NCBI RefSeq assembly: GCF_021134715.1
Contig: NC_060018.1
Coordinates: forward strand, 5,039,501 to 5,103,500
Length of the DNA: 64,000 nucleotides
Origin: Daphnia pulex
Lineage: Eukaryota > Arthropoda > Branchiopoda > Diplostraca > Daphniidae
Direction: 5' to 3'
A program made the translations under genes and the position numbers. This document shows, in pieces, positions 52,601-64,000 of the stretch. How positions within the stretch are numbered: position 1 is the stretch's first letter; every line of letters begins with the position of its first letter. Below the pieces are notes generated by a model. That model ran no database searches, was not told the DNA's origin, and saw nothing but the letters and a program-made list of their open reading frames with translations.

Positions 52601-55600
52601 AAGTTCATGCACTGGCCAGAAGATCTGGTTGTTGGCGGCACCAAGAAGAACAAAACGGGACACATTGTCAAGTAAGTCGCCGCCTCCTAACCGAAACTCC
52701 CCCGCATCATCATCATCATCTGTTATTTTCCTTTTGTAGAGCGGAAGCCTTACAATCGATCCTGCAGCTGATGGGCGAGAAAGATATGTTCGACTATTGG
52801 TCGCAGACCTATCGAGTCCATAACTTGGAATGGAGCCAAGAAAAGGCCGCCGACATTCTACACGCCTGGCAGAGAAAGTTCACTCAGGTGCGTTTTTCTT
52901 CTTTTTCCCCCCTCTTGTCATTCGAGACTGCCTACCTGCTGCTGCTGCTGCTGCTGCTGGAAGGCGGGCCGTCCTTTGATCTCTTGCTCATAGGCGCATG
53001 ATATCATGTTCGTTTTTTATCAATTTTCTTTCCTTGATAACTTACAGGAGGTTCTACGACATGCCGCCTCTTCCAACGAGACCAAAAACTACAAGATGCA
53101 TCCGTTCTCTTCGGCCAGCTTGGCCAGCATCATGACAGAGTTCTCTGAGCTGAGCATCGTCCGAGTGGCCGTCGGCTACATCCTCATGTTGGTCTACGCC
53201 GGAGTGTCGCTGATCAACTGGTCCAACCCGGTGCGATCCCAGTCGGGATTGGGCATCGCTGGCGTCCTTTTGGTGGCCATCACGGTGGCCGCCGGCCTGG
53301 GCTTTTGCGCCCTCATCGGCATCGTCTTCAACGCTTCCACCACCCAAATCGTCCCTTTCCTGGCCCTGGGACTGGGCGTCGACAACATGTTCCTCCTGAC
53401 GCACACTTACGCCCAGAGCTGGGACCAGCAGTACCGACGTCACGACGACCACACGGGCCAGATTCTCAAGCGCTCGGGCGTCAGCATTTTGTTGTCGTCG
53501 GTCAGCAACGCCTGCGCTTTTTTCGCCGCCGCCATCATCCCCATTCCGGCCCTCAGAGCTTTCTCCCTCCAGGCCGGCATTTTGGTCCTCTTCAACCTGG
53601 CCACCTTGTTGCTTGTCTTCCCGGCCATCATGAGCCTGGATATGAAGCGCCGAGTGGCCAATCGAGTGGATTTGCTCTGCTGTCTGGCCGGCGTCGTCTC
53701 CATCGGCTCCTCCGAGTCGGAAACGGATTGTCCGTCATCCAAGCCCACCGCCGCCACCCAGCCGCCCGTTCCAGTCGAACTCAAGAAGATGGACAGGTGC
53801 GGCAAAGCGGCTCCCGGCTGCTCGACTCCGACGCTTTCCAAGAAAGCCCCGGCCACCGTCGTCGGTGGATCGACAACTGCCCAACCACAGGGAGGCAACG
53901 TCGAAGCCGGCGATAGCGAAACGGATCCGGCCTTGGATCCGCTTCTCCACTACGTTCCACCCAGCGGCCAGACTGTCGAGTGCCAGACTTGGACCTTGTC
54001 CAAATTTGCCCGTCACTCGTACGGTCGACTTCTGCTCAAAACGCCGGTCAAGGTGCTGGGCATGGTAGCCTTCATCGTCCTGTTGGCGGCCAGCGTCTGG
54101 GGCATGAGCAAGGTCAAGAACGGACTGGACCTGACGGACATTGTGCCCCACCAGACGTCCGAGTACGGGTTCCTAGCGGCCCACGACAAGTATTTCGGCT
54201 TCTACAACATGTACGCCGTCACCCAGGGCAACTTCGAGTACCCCAACAACCAGCGTCTCCTCTACGAGTACCACGACGCCTTCACCAGGGTCTCGACCAT
54301 CATCAAGAACGACGACGGCGGACTGCCGGAATTTTGGCTCAGTCTCTTCCGCGACTGGCTCATCGGACTCCAGCGGGCCTTTGACCGCGACCAGTCGGCC
54401 GGCTGCATCAACCAGGAGCGCTGGTTCTCCAACGCCTCGGACGACGCCATCCTGGCCTACAAGTTGCTGGTGCAGACGGGCCACGTCGACAATCCCATCG
54501 ACAAGTCTCTGGTCGGTCACGTCCGTCTGGTCGACGGTGACGGCATTATCAACCCCAAGGCCTTCTACAATTACCTGACGGCCTGGGTGACCAACGACGC
54601 CCTGGCCTACAGCGCCTCGCAGACGTCGTTGAGGCCCCAGCCGCGCCAGTGGTACCACAACGCGGCCGACGTCGAGCTCAAGATCCCAAAGTCGCAGCCC
54701 ATCATCTACGCCCAGTTGCCGTTCTACCTCAACAATTTGGGGTCCACCGAGGACATCACCGATATGATCGAGCAGGTCCGCGGCATCTGCAAAAAGTTCG
54801 AGGATCGAGGACTGCCCAACTTCCCCGCCGGAATTCCCTTCACCTTCTGGGAGCAGTACCTCAAACTGAGGTTCTTCCTTTTCCTGGCCTTGGCCTGCGT
54901 GCTGGTGGCCATTTTCCTGGTCCTCTGCGTCTCCCTGATGAGCATCTGGGCCGCCACGGTGGCTGTTTTCGTCCTGGCCGCCTTGGTCCTGGAACTGTTT
55001 GGCGTCCTGGGCCTGCTCGGCATCAAATTGAGCGCCGCCCCGGCCGTCATCCTCATCATGGCCGTTGGCGTCGGAGTCGATTTCACCATCCACATCCTGG
55101 TGGGCTTCGTGACGAGCATCGGCGGACGGAACAGGAGGACTCAGATGTCGCTCGAGCTCATGATGGCGCCAGTCGTCCACGGCGCCATCTCCACTCTGCT
55201 CAGCATCGTCATGTTGGCCTTTTCCGACTTTGATTTCATCGTCAAATATTTTTTCTACGTCCTGTCCGCCTTGGTTCTCCTCGGACTCGTCAACGGACTC
55301 TTCTTCTTGCCCATCCTACTCTCCCTCGTCGGGCCTCCGGCCGAGGTAAGTCACTTTAATTAATTAATTAATTATTATTGATTTGACCCAATTGAATTCT
55401 AAAATGTCTTTTTTTTTTTACTTTATAAAAGGTTATTCCGGCCAGCGGAGAAGATCGGATCGCCACTCCGACGCCATTGCCGTCGCCGTGCATGGAACGC
55501 TGTTCCAGGCGGGACCACCACTCGAGTGGAGCCGGATTCCGCTCCCAGTCGGAAAGCGGAAGCAACGGCAACAACAATAACAACAACAACAACAATCCGT

Positions 55601-55974
55601 CGGTGACGTACGTCCCACGCCGGTTGCGCGGCTCTGACCTGTCGCTGACGACCATCACGGAGGAGCCGCCGTCGTGGACGTCGTCGCACGAGATTGTCGT
55701 CCAGCCGGAAGTGGTGGTGGAGACGACGACGTGCAACGGCAACGGCAGTTGCTCCAACTCGTCGAGCAGCGAGTGCAATTCCAGTTCGAGCAGCAGCAGC
55801 AGCGGCGGTGGATCGACACCGCCGCCCATGTCGGTGACGACGACGCACGGCCGACAGACTTTCACCACCAAAGTGACGGCCACGGCCAAAGTCAAGGTGG
55901 AAGTCCACGCTCCCATCTCGCACAGTTCGATGGAGCCGTCCTACTACAAACACCGGCGGCGGCGAGATCAGTAG
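43619..55974 (+). CDS. ptc: Patched, Hedgehog receptor
   Basis: Eleven coding exons: 43619-43801, 44316-44508, 47573-47765, 50808-50877, 50991-51088, 52092-52206, 52313-52405, 52550-52671, 52740-52887, 53048-55345, 55432-55974. They total 4056 nt, 1351 residues. TM1 ([21 protein letters not shown]) is followed by extracellular loop 1 with [19 protein letters not shown] and [18 protein letters not shown]. The sterol-sensing domain (from about 442) carries the RND-type Asp in TM4 (LGLGVDNMF, about D517), and TM10 carries the second Asp ([10 protein letters not shown], about D1083). The tail keeps [11 protein letters not shown] and [16 protein letters not shown] blocks but has poly-Asn and poly-Ser runs. 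Patched is a 12-TM membrane protein that represses Smoothened by moving sterol and is inhibited by Hedgehog. The start is the first in-frame ATG; two later ATGs (43631, 43649) are possible. Confidence 0.96.
45388..45396 (+). promoter_or_regulatory. Gli/Ci consensus site 6 (patched intron 2)
   Basis: Exact GACCACCCA inside the 3.06 kb second coding intron (44509-47572). Confidence 0.6.
48552..48560 (-). promoter_or_regulatory. Gli/Ci consensus site 7 (patched intron 3)
   Basis: TGGGTGGTC on the plus strand, that is GACCACCCA on the minus strand, inside the 3.04 kb third coding intron. It is the only exact site in this orientation. Confidence 0.6.
49279..49297. repeat. (TA)n microsatellite in patched intron 3
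   Basis: Uninterrupted TA dinucleotide tract. Confidence 0.9.
51508..51516 (+). promoter_or_regulatory. Gli/Ci consensus site 8 (patched intron 5)
   Basis: Exact GACCACCCA inside the fifth coding intron (51089-52091). Confidence 0.6.
52936..52959 (+). repeat. (CTG)8 in patched intron 9
   Basis: Eight CTG units in the short intron between 52887 and 53048. Confidence 0.9.
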
Positions 55975-57709
55975 GAACACCTGTCCGTCTCCCTCTTCTT
56001 CTTTGTTGTGTACAGCAGTGAGAAAAGTTCAACACAAAAACCAAACAAACAAACAAACAAACAAACGAAACCAATTGGACAACATTTCGTCCAATCGACG
56101 CGCACGGGCCAGCCAGTGTTTTTGTACATTTTTCTTTTTTAACTTTAAAGAAAGGAAACAAAAAATCGAAACGAAGAAAATGACTCAGCAGATCTGTATC
56201 TATTTAATAATGCCAATTCTTTCTTGTTTTCTTTCTTACCTTGTCGTCCATCATCATGAGTCTCTTAACCTTTTTTTAAAAATTTCAAATTTCCCGCTCC
56301 TTATTTGTGGTTCAAATTTTTTTATTTTTGACATTTTTTTTAATTTCATTCAAACATTCTTCAGCCATCGGTGCCAGTTGTTAATATTTTGCCTCCAATG
56401 AAGTTGAAAAACTCAGGTTAAGGAACAAAAAGAAGAAGAAAAAGAAAACCCACACACAATTTTTTTAGTGACTGAAAACAGGAGCCCGCGAGTTGAAGCA
56501 TAATAGCCTGCCACTCTCCCCCCCCCCCCCCCACCACTCTGAATTGTAATGGAAAAACAAAAAAAAAAAAGGATCGTGTTTTAAAAAAATATCCATCGAG
56601 CGATTATACCTCACCCTGGAACGTCAATCCATCCAATGAATTTTTTGTTTTTTTTCTGGTGGATCTTTAAAAAAAAAATTCGAAATTTTTCAATTTGATG
56701 TTGACGATCCCTCCAAACCCAATATATATTTCCTTTTTGTGTTTTTTGTGAACAAAAATTAAAAGGAAAAAAAAAAAAAAACGAAAAAAAACAAAAAAAA
56801 TCTATAAATAAGATATATATAAATTATGAGACTCGTCGAATCGTTGTCCTTCCTCTCTCCCAAAAAGAAAATAAGGCTGCCACCGGATTCCATTCGATTT
56901 TTTGTTTGTTTTTCTTTGACAATATCACGCAACCAATCGACACCAAACCCAATTGAAAATAGTTTTTTTTTCTTTTCCTCTCCTCCCCAACAAATCCCCC
57001 CGCCAATCGTCATGCCAATCGCCGTGTGACAACCGAGAGTATTACCGTGCTATTTTCGAATTGATTTTTATTAATTATTATTATTTTGACTATTTTTTTT
57101 TCTTCACTTTTTGAAATCTCTTGCTGGGTTTTCTCTTACACTCCTGCTCAATTGTTAAAAAGATTTTTTTTTTCTTCCCTTTTTTTAAAATTATTTTGGT
57201 CTTTTTGTCGATTTTTTGATCGCCTGTGTCTTATTACATAATAATGAAATTTCTGCCTTCGCCACTCTGCCCCCCTCCTCCTCCTCCGATGTTATTGTTG
57301 TAAAGAAAAACTGTCAAAGAGCAAATTACCAATTTTTGTTGGTCAAATGTCTGCGCACCCGACGAAGGCGTCAATTATTGCGACCCCTGTTTACTCAAAA
57401 TAATTATAATAATAATAAGTAATAAGAAAAAACACAAAAGTGCATGTCGTCTGTCTGTGTCTGTCTGTCTGTGAGCGTGAATGTGTGAATGTGTTGCGTC
57501 ACCTGTTTTTATGCCCATTGTCATTTGTGTGTACAGTTTTGACATTTGATTCGAGAGTCGAGAGAACAGAGAAACAGAAAATGAAACAAGAAATCCATAC
57601 AGTGTTTTTCTTTCTGAAAACCGTTTGAGTGTTTTGACTTTAATTCGTCCTCATTAACTAATTTAAAAAAGGGAAATTATCCCGCGCGAGTGAGAAGATT
57701 AGACCATCT
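55975..57709. other. Tail-to-tail region between patched and P450
   Basis: AT-rich sequence with homopolymer A/T runs and a C run at 56518-56532. It should contain the patched 3' UTR and, near 57700, the P450 3' end. No unambiguous AATAAA for either gene was seen and no additional gene is recognised. Confidence 0.5.
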
Positions 57710-60700
57710 TTAAGCTGTGTCGATGGGAATAAATCGAATATCGTGATGTGGCGGAGTGTAAGTGACTCCAAACTGTCCGCTGTGAATGTCTACATCCTGG
57801 CCGTCCGGCAGAGTCACTATGAATTTCTGCAAAATGCCCAGGGTGAATAGGAAGAGTTCGGTCCGAGCCAGAGATTCTCCAGGGCATTGTCTCTTACCTG
57901 AAATTTTTCGATTTCTTTAAATTTTTTAAAAAGTTCATCCAGGAATAATAAATGAGACGGACACTGGCACGCACCTGCCGAGAAGGCCAAGAAATTCTCG
58001 TTTTTCTTGAATGTTCCGTCATCATTTAAGAATCTTTCCGGCTTGAATTCCCGCACGTCTTCCCAAAGCGACTTGTTATTACTCATGGCCCAAAAGTGGA
58101 GTAGGACCCACGTGTCCTTCGGTATTTCGTAATTCTAACAACAATAAAACAACGTGAATTGAAATGAATGGACGTCAGCCGTCAGTCGTTGATTCTTCTG
58201 TTTCTTTTTTTCGCTGGCATTGTCAGAGAGATGATGATGAAGAATGATGACATTCAAATGAATCACCTCGTACGTTGCATCTTGAGCGGTATTTCGCCAC
58301 ATCCCGGGCACGGAGCAGTTAAATCGCAGCGTTTCTTGGATAAAAGCCTCCATGTAAGGCAACTGCGACCGCTGCGAATACCTGAGAGTCCAGCCGCCAT
58401 TAATAGTTGAGATTTTTTAAAAAATAATAATATTAAGTAAATTTTTACGTCGGTGTTGAATCCCGCCCAAAGGTGTCGACTATTTCTTGTCGCAAACGTT
58501 CCTGGACTTTTGGAAATTTGGCCAGGCAAAGCAGAGCCCAGCGCAAACTGGTGACGGTCGTCTCTCCACCAGCGATAAACAGATCGGAAACGAGCCACAA
58601 AAGTTGCGTTTCTACGAATTTTAGAGATTTTTTTTTTTTTAATGATTTAATCTGAGAAATAATTTCATACCGGAAAAGTCGGTCGATTCGCCACTGGTTT
58701 TGGAGCCTTGCATCTTAACCAAATAGTCGTACATCATCGAGTCTTCAACTTCGGAAATTGGCGCTTCTTTTCGCTGATTCTTGAACTTGCAAATGAGCTG
58801 CTTGAAATAGGACAACCTCTTGAGTACGATAATCAGCAGCCGGAAAGCGTTGTGCCAAATCAAGTGCCAAATGCTGACACACACACACAAAAAAGATATC
58901 TAATTCGATTGCGCAATTATAAAAGCCGCTGCAATGTCAGCTCAGCGAATGGAATATCTTATGTTTCCAAAAAAGAAGGTTGGGTCACCTTTTCTATTGA
59001 CACTTTTTAATAATAGCTCGACACCATTGCAGCACGGGGAGTACCTGAGAATGGTGACGTAATTGTGTGGTCCCGTGAGTTCGACAGCTTGCAGGTTAGT
59101 CTCCAGATTGGCGATGATTTTACGAAGGAAAGGATCGTCCCAATTGAATTTCTCACCGCTGATTGTAGTCCAGATGACGTTGTAAATGGCCGTGGCGATA
59201 TTCGGATGCGGATCGTGAGCTAGGCCTTCCGTTCTCTGTTATTCAATTTGAAAAAGCCGGCGGTAAGTTCAGGTCAAAATTTTCAGATAAACTAGTAATT
59301 AAGTTTTTTTGACATACGCTGATTTCGTGGAGGTATTCGTCAACGACGATTTGAATTCTCTGCTCGATGGCTTGATTGCCGAACCCGAATTTTCGGAATT
59401 CGTGAGTGACAAAATTTCGATGTTCCTTCCACGACAGCCCATCGTTGAACACGATTCCTTTTGACGTAATATTTGAATTGTAGACCCATCAGTTCATCCA
59501 GCTATATGTGCTATGTGTATATAGTGCTGCTTAATCGATCAATCAATCACCTCTGCCTTTTAGTATCCGTGATAAAAATAGTCCGGGTGGTCGTGTGCTA
59601 AATTTGTCCGACTGGCCCACGCACAACTGCTGGGCTACTCGGGCGTCCGAAATCACGACGACCCGTTGTCGGAAAAATCGCAAATAGCATATCGGTCCGT
59701 ACTGTTGGAAATTGGCAAAATTTGAATTAATTTTCGATATTGAAGATTAGAACATATTATTAAGTAATGACCGACCTTGAAACTAGGAACAACCGCCGAG
59801 ATTATTTTCAAAGTTACGCAACTTTCTCTTATCTTATACCTTACCTCTTATTATTTCTTTGTCTCCGCCATTCTATTTTTGCGGCAGCTTTACGAGCCTG
59901 ACTGACTGGGAAAGTCTTGTGTAACACTCACTGTCATAACTCTTTTCTTTCCTTTTTTCTTCATTCGCCAATTTGGCAAATGCGAATAATTCCAGTTGAT
60001 GCCAAATCGGTTTCGCACGGATACTGGTGTGAGTAGTTGGATTCGTAATCTTATAGCTTGAGTTTTTTTAAGTCGTTTCAACTTTCTACCTGTCGCAATA
60101 GGTTGTCTGCTTTCTATTATTTTTTCCACCAGCAGTAATTATCGTATCTAACCCATTTCCCTGGCATATTTGAAAAATGGGAGCCTATTTTTTTTAAAGT
60201 AAGATAACTTTCAGTGCATTGCGCATGGCTTACTTGTTTAAACAATGACGTCAAACAGTCCACAGTCCCCTGTTTGACATTGCAAGTCTTCCAATAAAAA
60301 ATAAAATAAAAACAAAATGGACTGCGGCCAGCAGTGGCCAGCCCCTTGCAGTCTAAGTTTAGGATAGAAACGAGATTTGATACATAGATTAACTAGGACA
60401 TAAAGGCGCGTTGTTAATATTTAATAGGAACGTGGCACGAAGAAGCATACATTAGCTCACGACACGCGTAATTACACGTGATATTAGGCTTATTTCATAA
60501 CTTTGGTTTGGACTCTGTGATCCGAAAAAACAAAACACTGAAAACAGACAAATTTAACCGTGGGCTGTTGCCAGGCATTTGCAGGGAATCACAAATGGTC
60601 CCAAGCCCTTCAGGATCCTACAACCTAATGACTTTTAAAATCCACCGTGTGTCGTAAAAACCAGCGCCAGCTCAAATTTTTTAATGTCTTAGAATTTGGA

Positions 60701-60940
60701 AGCAAAATAACATTTTTTTAAAGTAAATGATTTTACCTGGAAAGCCCATTTGGAGAACTTGAGGAACGGAGCTTCTTTTAAAACGATAGAAGAGTGAATT
60801 AAATCCAACAAATTGCCGAAGACGGGATTTCGCTTAGGTCCTGGAGGCAAACGGTAACTCTTTGATTGTTTCCGCCACATCAAATTGATGGCGATCGGCA
60901 ACAAAAGGATCGCCACCGCAATTAAAACCAGGTTAAACAT
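57710..60940 (-). CDS. Cytochrome P450, CYP2-clan-like microsomal enzyme
   Basis: Nine exons: 60940-60737, 59701-59551, 59457-59318, 59235-59045, 58873-58671, 58611-58449, 58381-58267, 58134-57975, 57897-57710. They total 1515 nt, 504 residues, the usual P450 length. An N-terminal signal anchor (MFNLVLIAVAILLLPIAI) is followed by a Pro-rich hinge LPPGPKRNPVFGN, helix C WKEHR, the I-helix oxygen-activation motif AGGETT (310-315), ETLR (367-370), PERF, and the heme loop FSAGKRQCPG with Cys447 as the heme thiolate ligand. The PPGP hinge and AGGETT point to the CYP2 clan, which includes many arthropod detoxification and hormone enzymes; the substrate cannot be told. An in-frame ATG 26 codons upstream (61018) would put a polar segment before the anchor, so 60940 is preferred. 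Confidence 0.93.
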
Positions 60941-62496
60941 TTCGCAAGGTTGTTGCAGACGGAGAAAGCTGTGGGCATTCGATTGGACTCGCACTTTAAG
61001 ACTGGCGCACGTTTCCATGACGGCTATGAAACCTATATACTATCGTGCTAATCAGATTATGTTGGCTCTCACCCTTGGGTCCTTATGTTTAAAATTACAA
61101 ATGACAGCATTTTATTTAAGACTGACAGAGCAATCAGTCTTGACATTATCATCTAAAAACAATTTCGTGTTTATTTTTTAAATCCGATCCTTACTTTGAA
61201 TGTATAGCTCAGTCCTCAAAAGTTACAAAACGAGACTTTGAACACGCAAAGTTCGCACAAAGTTCTCGGAAATTTGAGTTTATGTTTCTGAATCCCCTCC
61301 AAAAGAAGGAAAATGTCTGTCTGATTATCGCCAACGTTTCAAAATTCCGGTGTCATGTAACCGTCAGTTTGAGTAATAACATGTCGATCACTGAAATGGA
61401 AAGCACAGCACAAGTACAAGTTTAATAACAACACACGATTCAGGAGGCAACACTTTTAAAGGCAATATTTTTTGGGGGTTTTTTATTCAATTTCTAGATA
61501 AGGACTCTATCGCTATCAAGTTATGACGCAATACAGAACTTAAAACAGAACTCGAAAAAATCGATTTTATACGGAAGTATTTTTCCCGACTCGAGTACAC
61601 GCTCGTACTTTGTTGACTACGCACTGGACCTTAGTTGAGAAACTTTGCATTCCCGAGTGAATGATAACAGTATAGGCGATCCGCAGGAATTGTACTTGTA
61701 AGTTTTTTTTAGACGCTATATCCTACCATTTTTCTATTTCTAGTTTCTGTCTTTTATGAAAAAATGTTTACTCTCGTGTTTTTCTTTCCTTAGAGTGTTG
61801 TTGGTAACTGACTTGCCGTGTGAATAATGTGTGATGCATACTATTCCATAGTTGGACCGCATTATGGAGGTTAGTTGTATGTCTTACGACACGATGTCGT
61901 CAGTGAGTAGCACGCTACTAGTCGAGGATATCAGGGTAGGGTGATGATAGACGATCTTTACAGCTACAGAATTAGAAGGGAGGTAAATTTATAATTGAGT
62001 TATATATTGATTCATAGTTTGGTATTGGATCGTATGTTAATTAAGAGGTGACATACAGGTTGTTTATACACAATAGGGGCGGTAGCCTATGACACAATTA
62101 AGATGTACAAGGCATAGAATGCGGGTCTTTTAAATTGTGAGATGCAAAGAACGATTAACTGCACAGTTTGGAGGTGAATTTAATCGTGTATCCTTATTTT
62201 TCCTATTAAAATAATATATGCAAGATTATTAAAGTACGTATATGATAGTCATTAGTTAAAGAAAGCTTTTCTTTTTTGAATTTTTGGTCATTTTTATGTT
62301 TTTTTTCGCTTATGTAATGCTAAACAACGTTGGATTTTGAAATCTGGCAACTCCAACCAATGACTATACTACCATTAAAATTTGTCTGCTGCACTGTGGT
62401 GGCTTAATGCAGATTGCTTTTGGAGTGACTGTTCTACGTCGGATTCATTTCGTTTCACCCTTTTTTTCTCAGTATCGTCGAAATTTAGCACAAGTC
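60941..62496. other. Divergent intergenic region (P450 / TPP2)
   Basis: No gene recognised. P450 and TPP2 are transcribed away from each other. TTTTTTTCTCAG at 62462-62473 looks like a splice acceptor, suggesting that TPP2 has at least one non-coding upstream exon in this interval. Confidence 0.5.
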
Positions 62497-64000
62497 ATGA
62501 CATCCTATGATACATCGTTTCCGCGAGACGATCTGCTACCAAAAAAAGAGACTGCAGCTATTTCCTACTTAAACAAGTTTCCTTCCTACGATGGGCAGGG
62601 AACTGTCATCGCAATATTCGATTCTGGGGTGGATCCTAGAGCACCTGGCCTACAAGTAAACTTAATTGTCTTTTTTCTACAGAGGTGCTGTGCCTAAATA
62701 CAATTCTCTCTGGTTAGGTCACAAGCGATGGGAAAAGGAAAATCATAGATTGCTTTGACGGAACGGGGTCTGGTGATGTAACTCTGGTTCCAGCTGAAGT
62801 TAAAAATGGCACCATTACAGGTCTCAGTGGGAGATCATTAAAGGTAGATTTTTTTTTTTTTTATTAATGGAAGTTTATCATTTGATCTAATCAATTTTTT
62901 TTCTTAGATTCCAGATACTTGGACAAATCCTAGTGGGGAATACAAAATTGGTATTATTATTTTACATTACCACTGCAAATTTTTTTCAATTCAATTTAAA
63001 TCTTTTGTTATGCAGGTTACAAAAGCCTTTACCAACTTTATCCGACAGCTCTCAGGGAGAGAATGCTCAAGGATTTCAAAGAAAATAAGTGGGACCCCAT
63101 GCACAAAAAAACACTTGCAGAGACAACCAAAAAATTTCAGGCTTTTGAATCTGCTAACCCAGATTCTTCAGGGGCAGAGAAGGCAACCAAAGAAGATTAT
63201 GAAATGCAGATTGAGATGCTGAATACTTTAGAAAAGAAATTTAGCAATTTAGGTCCATGCTTTGACTGTGTTGTTTTTTATGATGGCCAACATTGGAGGT
63301 ACACTTGCAGGATTTTCAACAAATTTCAGAAATTAAAACAAATATGATTTCAATATCTAGAGCTTGTTTGGACACTTCATATGAAGGCCAACTGTCTCAA
63401 TGCAAACTAATGGGTATATATCGTGAGACATTTGATGTTGGCACTCTATCTGAAGAGGATCAGCTATCTTATTCCATCAATATTTATCCAGAGGACAATA
63501 TTTTGGAAATCGTCTCCATGTGCTGTACGTTCTTGAATTTTTTTTATTGTTGTTTGTGCTTTTTTATAATTTGATTACGATTATTTGTCTATTCTGTAGC
63601 TAGCCACGGAACTCATGTTGCTTCCATTGCTTCCGCTTGCTTTCCCGATGAACCAGAAAAGAACGGTTTGGCTCCTGGTGCCCAAATCGTCTCTATTGCG
63701 ATCGGCGATAATCGTTTGGGATCTATGGAAACTGGAACTTCTTTAGTGCGAGCCATGATTAGAGTTATTGAACAGACTCACTATAAAGTAGATGTCATTA
63801 ATATGAGCTATGGCGAGCATGCCCACTGGGCTCACTCAGGGTATTAGTAATGCATTATTTAAAGTAAAGTACGTGTTCTAATTCTCTGCTATAGTCGACT
63901 AGGAGAGCTTATGTCAGACGTTGTTAATAAGTATGGAATCGTATGGGTTGTTTCGGGAAGTAATCACGGCCCGGCCTTGTCAACAGTTGGAACACCTCCA
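62497..64000 (+). CDS. TPP2: Tripeptidyl-peptidase II, N-terminal part (cut by window end)
   Basis: Exons 62497-62655, 62718-62843, 62908-62950, 63016-63298, 63361-63524, 63600-63840 and 63895-64000 (open) give about 374 residues of a protein usually near 1250. A LLPKKET start segment is followed by the subtilase Asp in IFDSGVDP (D42), [18 protein letters not shown], the catalytic His in SSHGTHVAS (H261), [31 protein letters not shown] and the oxyanion-hole Asn in SGSNHGP (about N362). The catalytic Ser lies beyond the window. TPP II is a giant cytosolic serine exopeptidase that removes tripeptides downstream of the proteasome. The start is the second in-frame ATG; the first (62407) lies upstream of the likely splice acceptor. 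Confidence 0.94.

Noticed and set aside
53305-54384. Long Arg/Pro/His-rich open frames in the other two forward frames of the patched exon
   Set aside because: These are out-of-frame readings of the same exon; the conserved Patched residues lie in the third frame.
54173-55180. 335-residue open frame on the minus strand
   Set aside because: It is an antisense shadow of the long GC-rich patched exon 53048-55345; composition follows the complementary codons (many His/Asp/Gly/Gln) and it has no domain.
59580-59600. GACCACCCG as a further Gli/Ci site
   Set aside because: One mismatch, and it lies inside P450 coding exon 2, where the sequence is explained by the protein (TRPPG).
60941-61018. P450 start at the upstream ATG
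   Set aside because: It would place 26 polar residues before the signal anchor, unlike microsomal P450s; the ATG at 60940 begins the hydrophobic anchor directly.

Overview
The window is eukaryotic nuclear DNA from an arthropod, most likely a branchiopod crustacean of the Daphnia type (inference). The support is compact genes with many 60-80 bp GT..AG introns, TCAGT-type initiators, Tyr/Thr/Pro-rich secreted repeat protein relics, and a patched gene whose exons resemble the arthropod form. No bacterial or organellar signal was seen.

Layout. (1) Bases 1-14417 form a very large inverted repeat: two arms of about 6.4-6.9 kb around a spacer of about 1.1 kb. Each arm carries a decayed Tyr-rich secreted-protein gene cluster, an unprocessed pseudogene of the mitochondrial flavoprotein AIFM1, a piggyBac-like MITE with TTAA target sites, a foldback element and an unrecognised degenerate coding-like piece. 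The outer arms are essentially identical and the inner arms are clearly diverged. (2) 14418-19385 has no gene I can support, but holds a repeat-built element with a 41 bp-period GAACTCC array flanked by inverted GACGTTGCGCTATC motifs. (3) 19386-23377 (-) is a 17-exon ADAMTS-like secreted metalloprotease whose Cys-rich exons appear duplicated. (4) 24867-26124 (-) is the 18S rRNA dimethyladenosine transferase DIMT1, 6 exons. (5) 27632-31960 (+) is a kainate-type ionotropic glutamate receptor, 19 exons. (6) 31961-43033 is an 11 kb gene-free, microsatellite-rich region with five exact Gli/Ci sites (GACCACCCA). (7) 43034-55974 (+) is patched, the Hedgehog receptor, with an Inr+DPE core promoter, 11 coding exons and three more Gli/Ci sites in its introns. 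(8) 57710-60940 (-) is a CYP2-clan-like cytochrome P450, 9 exons. (9) 62497-64000 (+) is the 5' part of tripeptidyl-peptidase II, cut by the window edge.

The functional genes are unrelated neighbours rather than an operon-like set. The clearest regulatory story is patched: it is a known direct Hedgehog target in other animals, and the only exact Gli/Ci consensus sites I found in 64 kb lie in its upstream region and introns. All gene models were assembled by eye from reading frame and GT..AG splice sites. For the five complete genes the exon lengths sum to whole codons and the junctions stay in frame.
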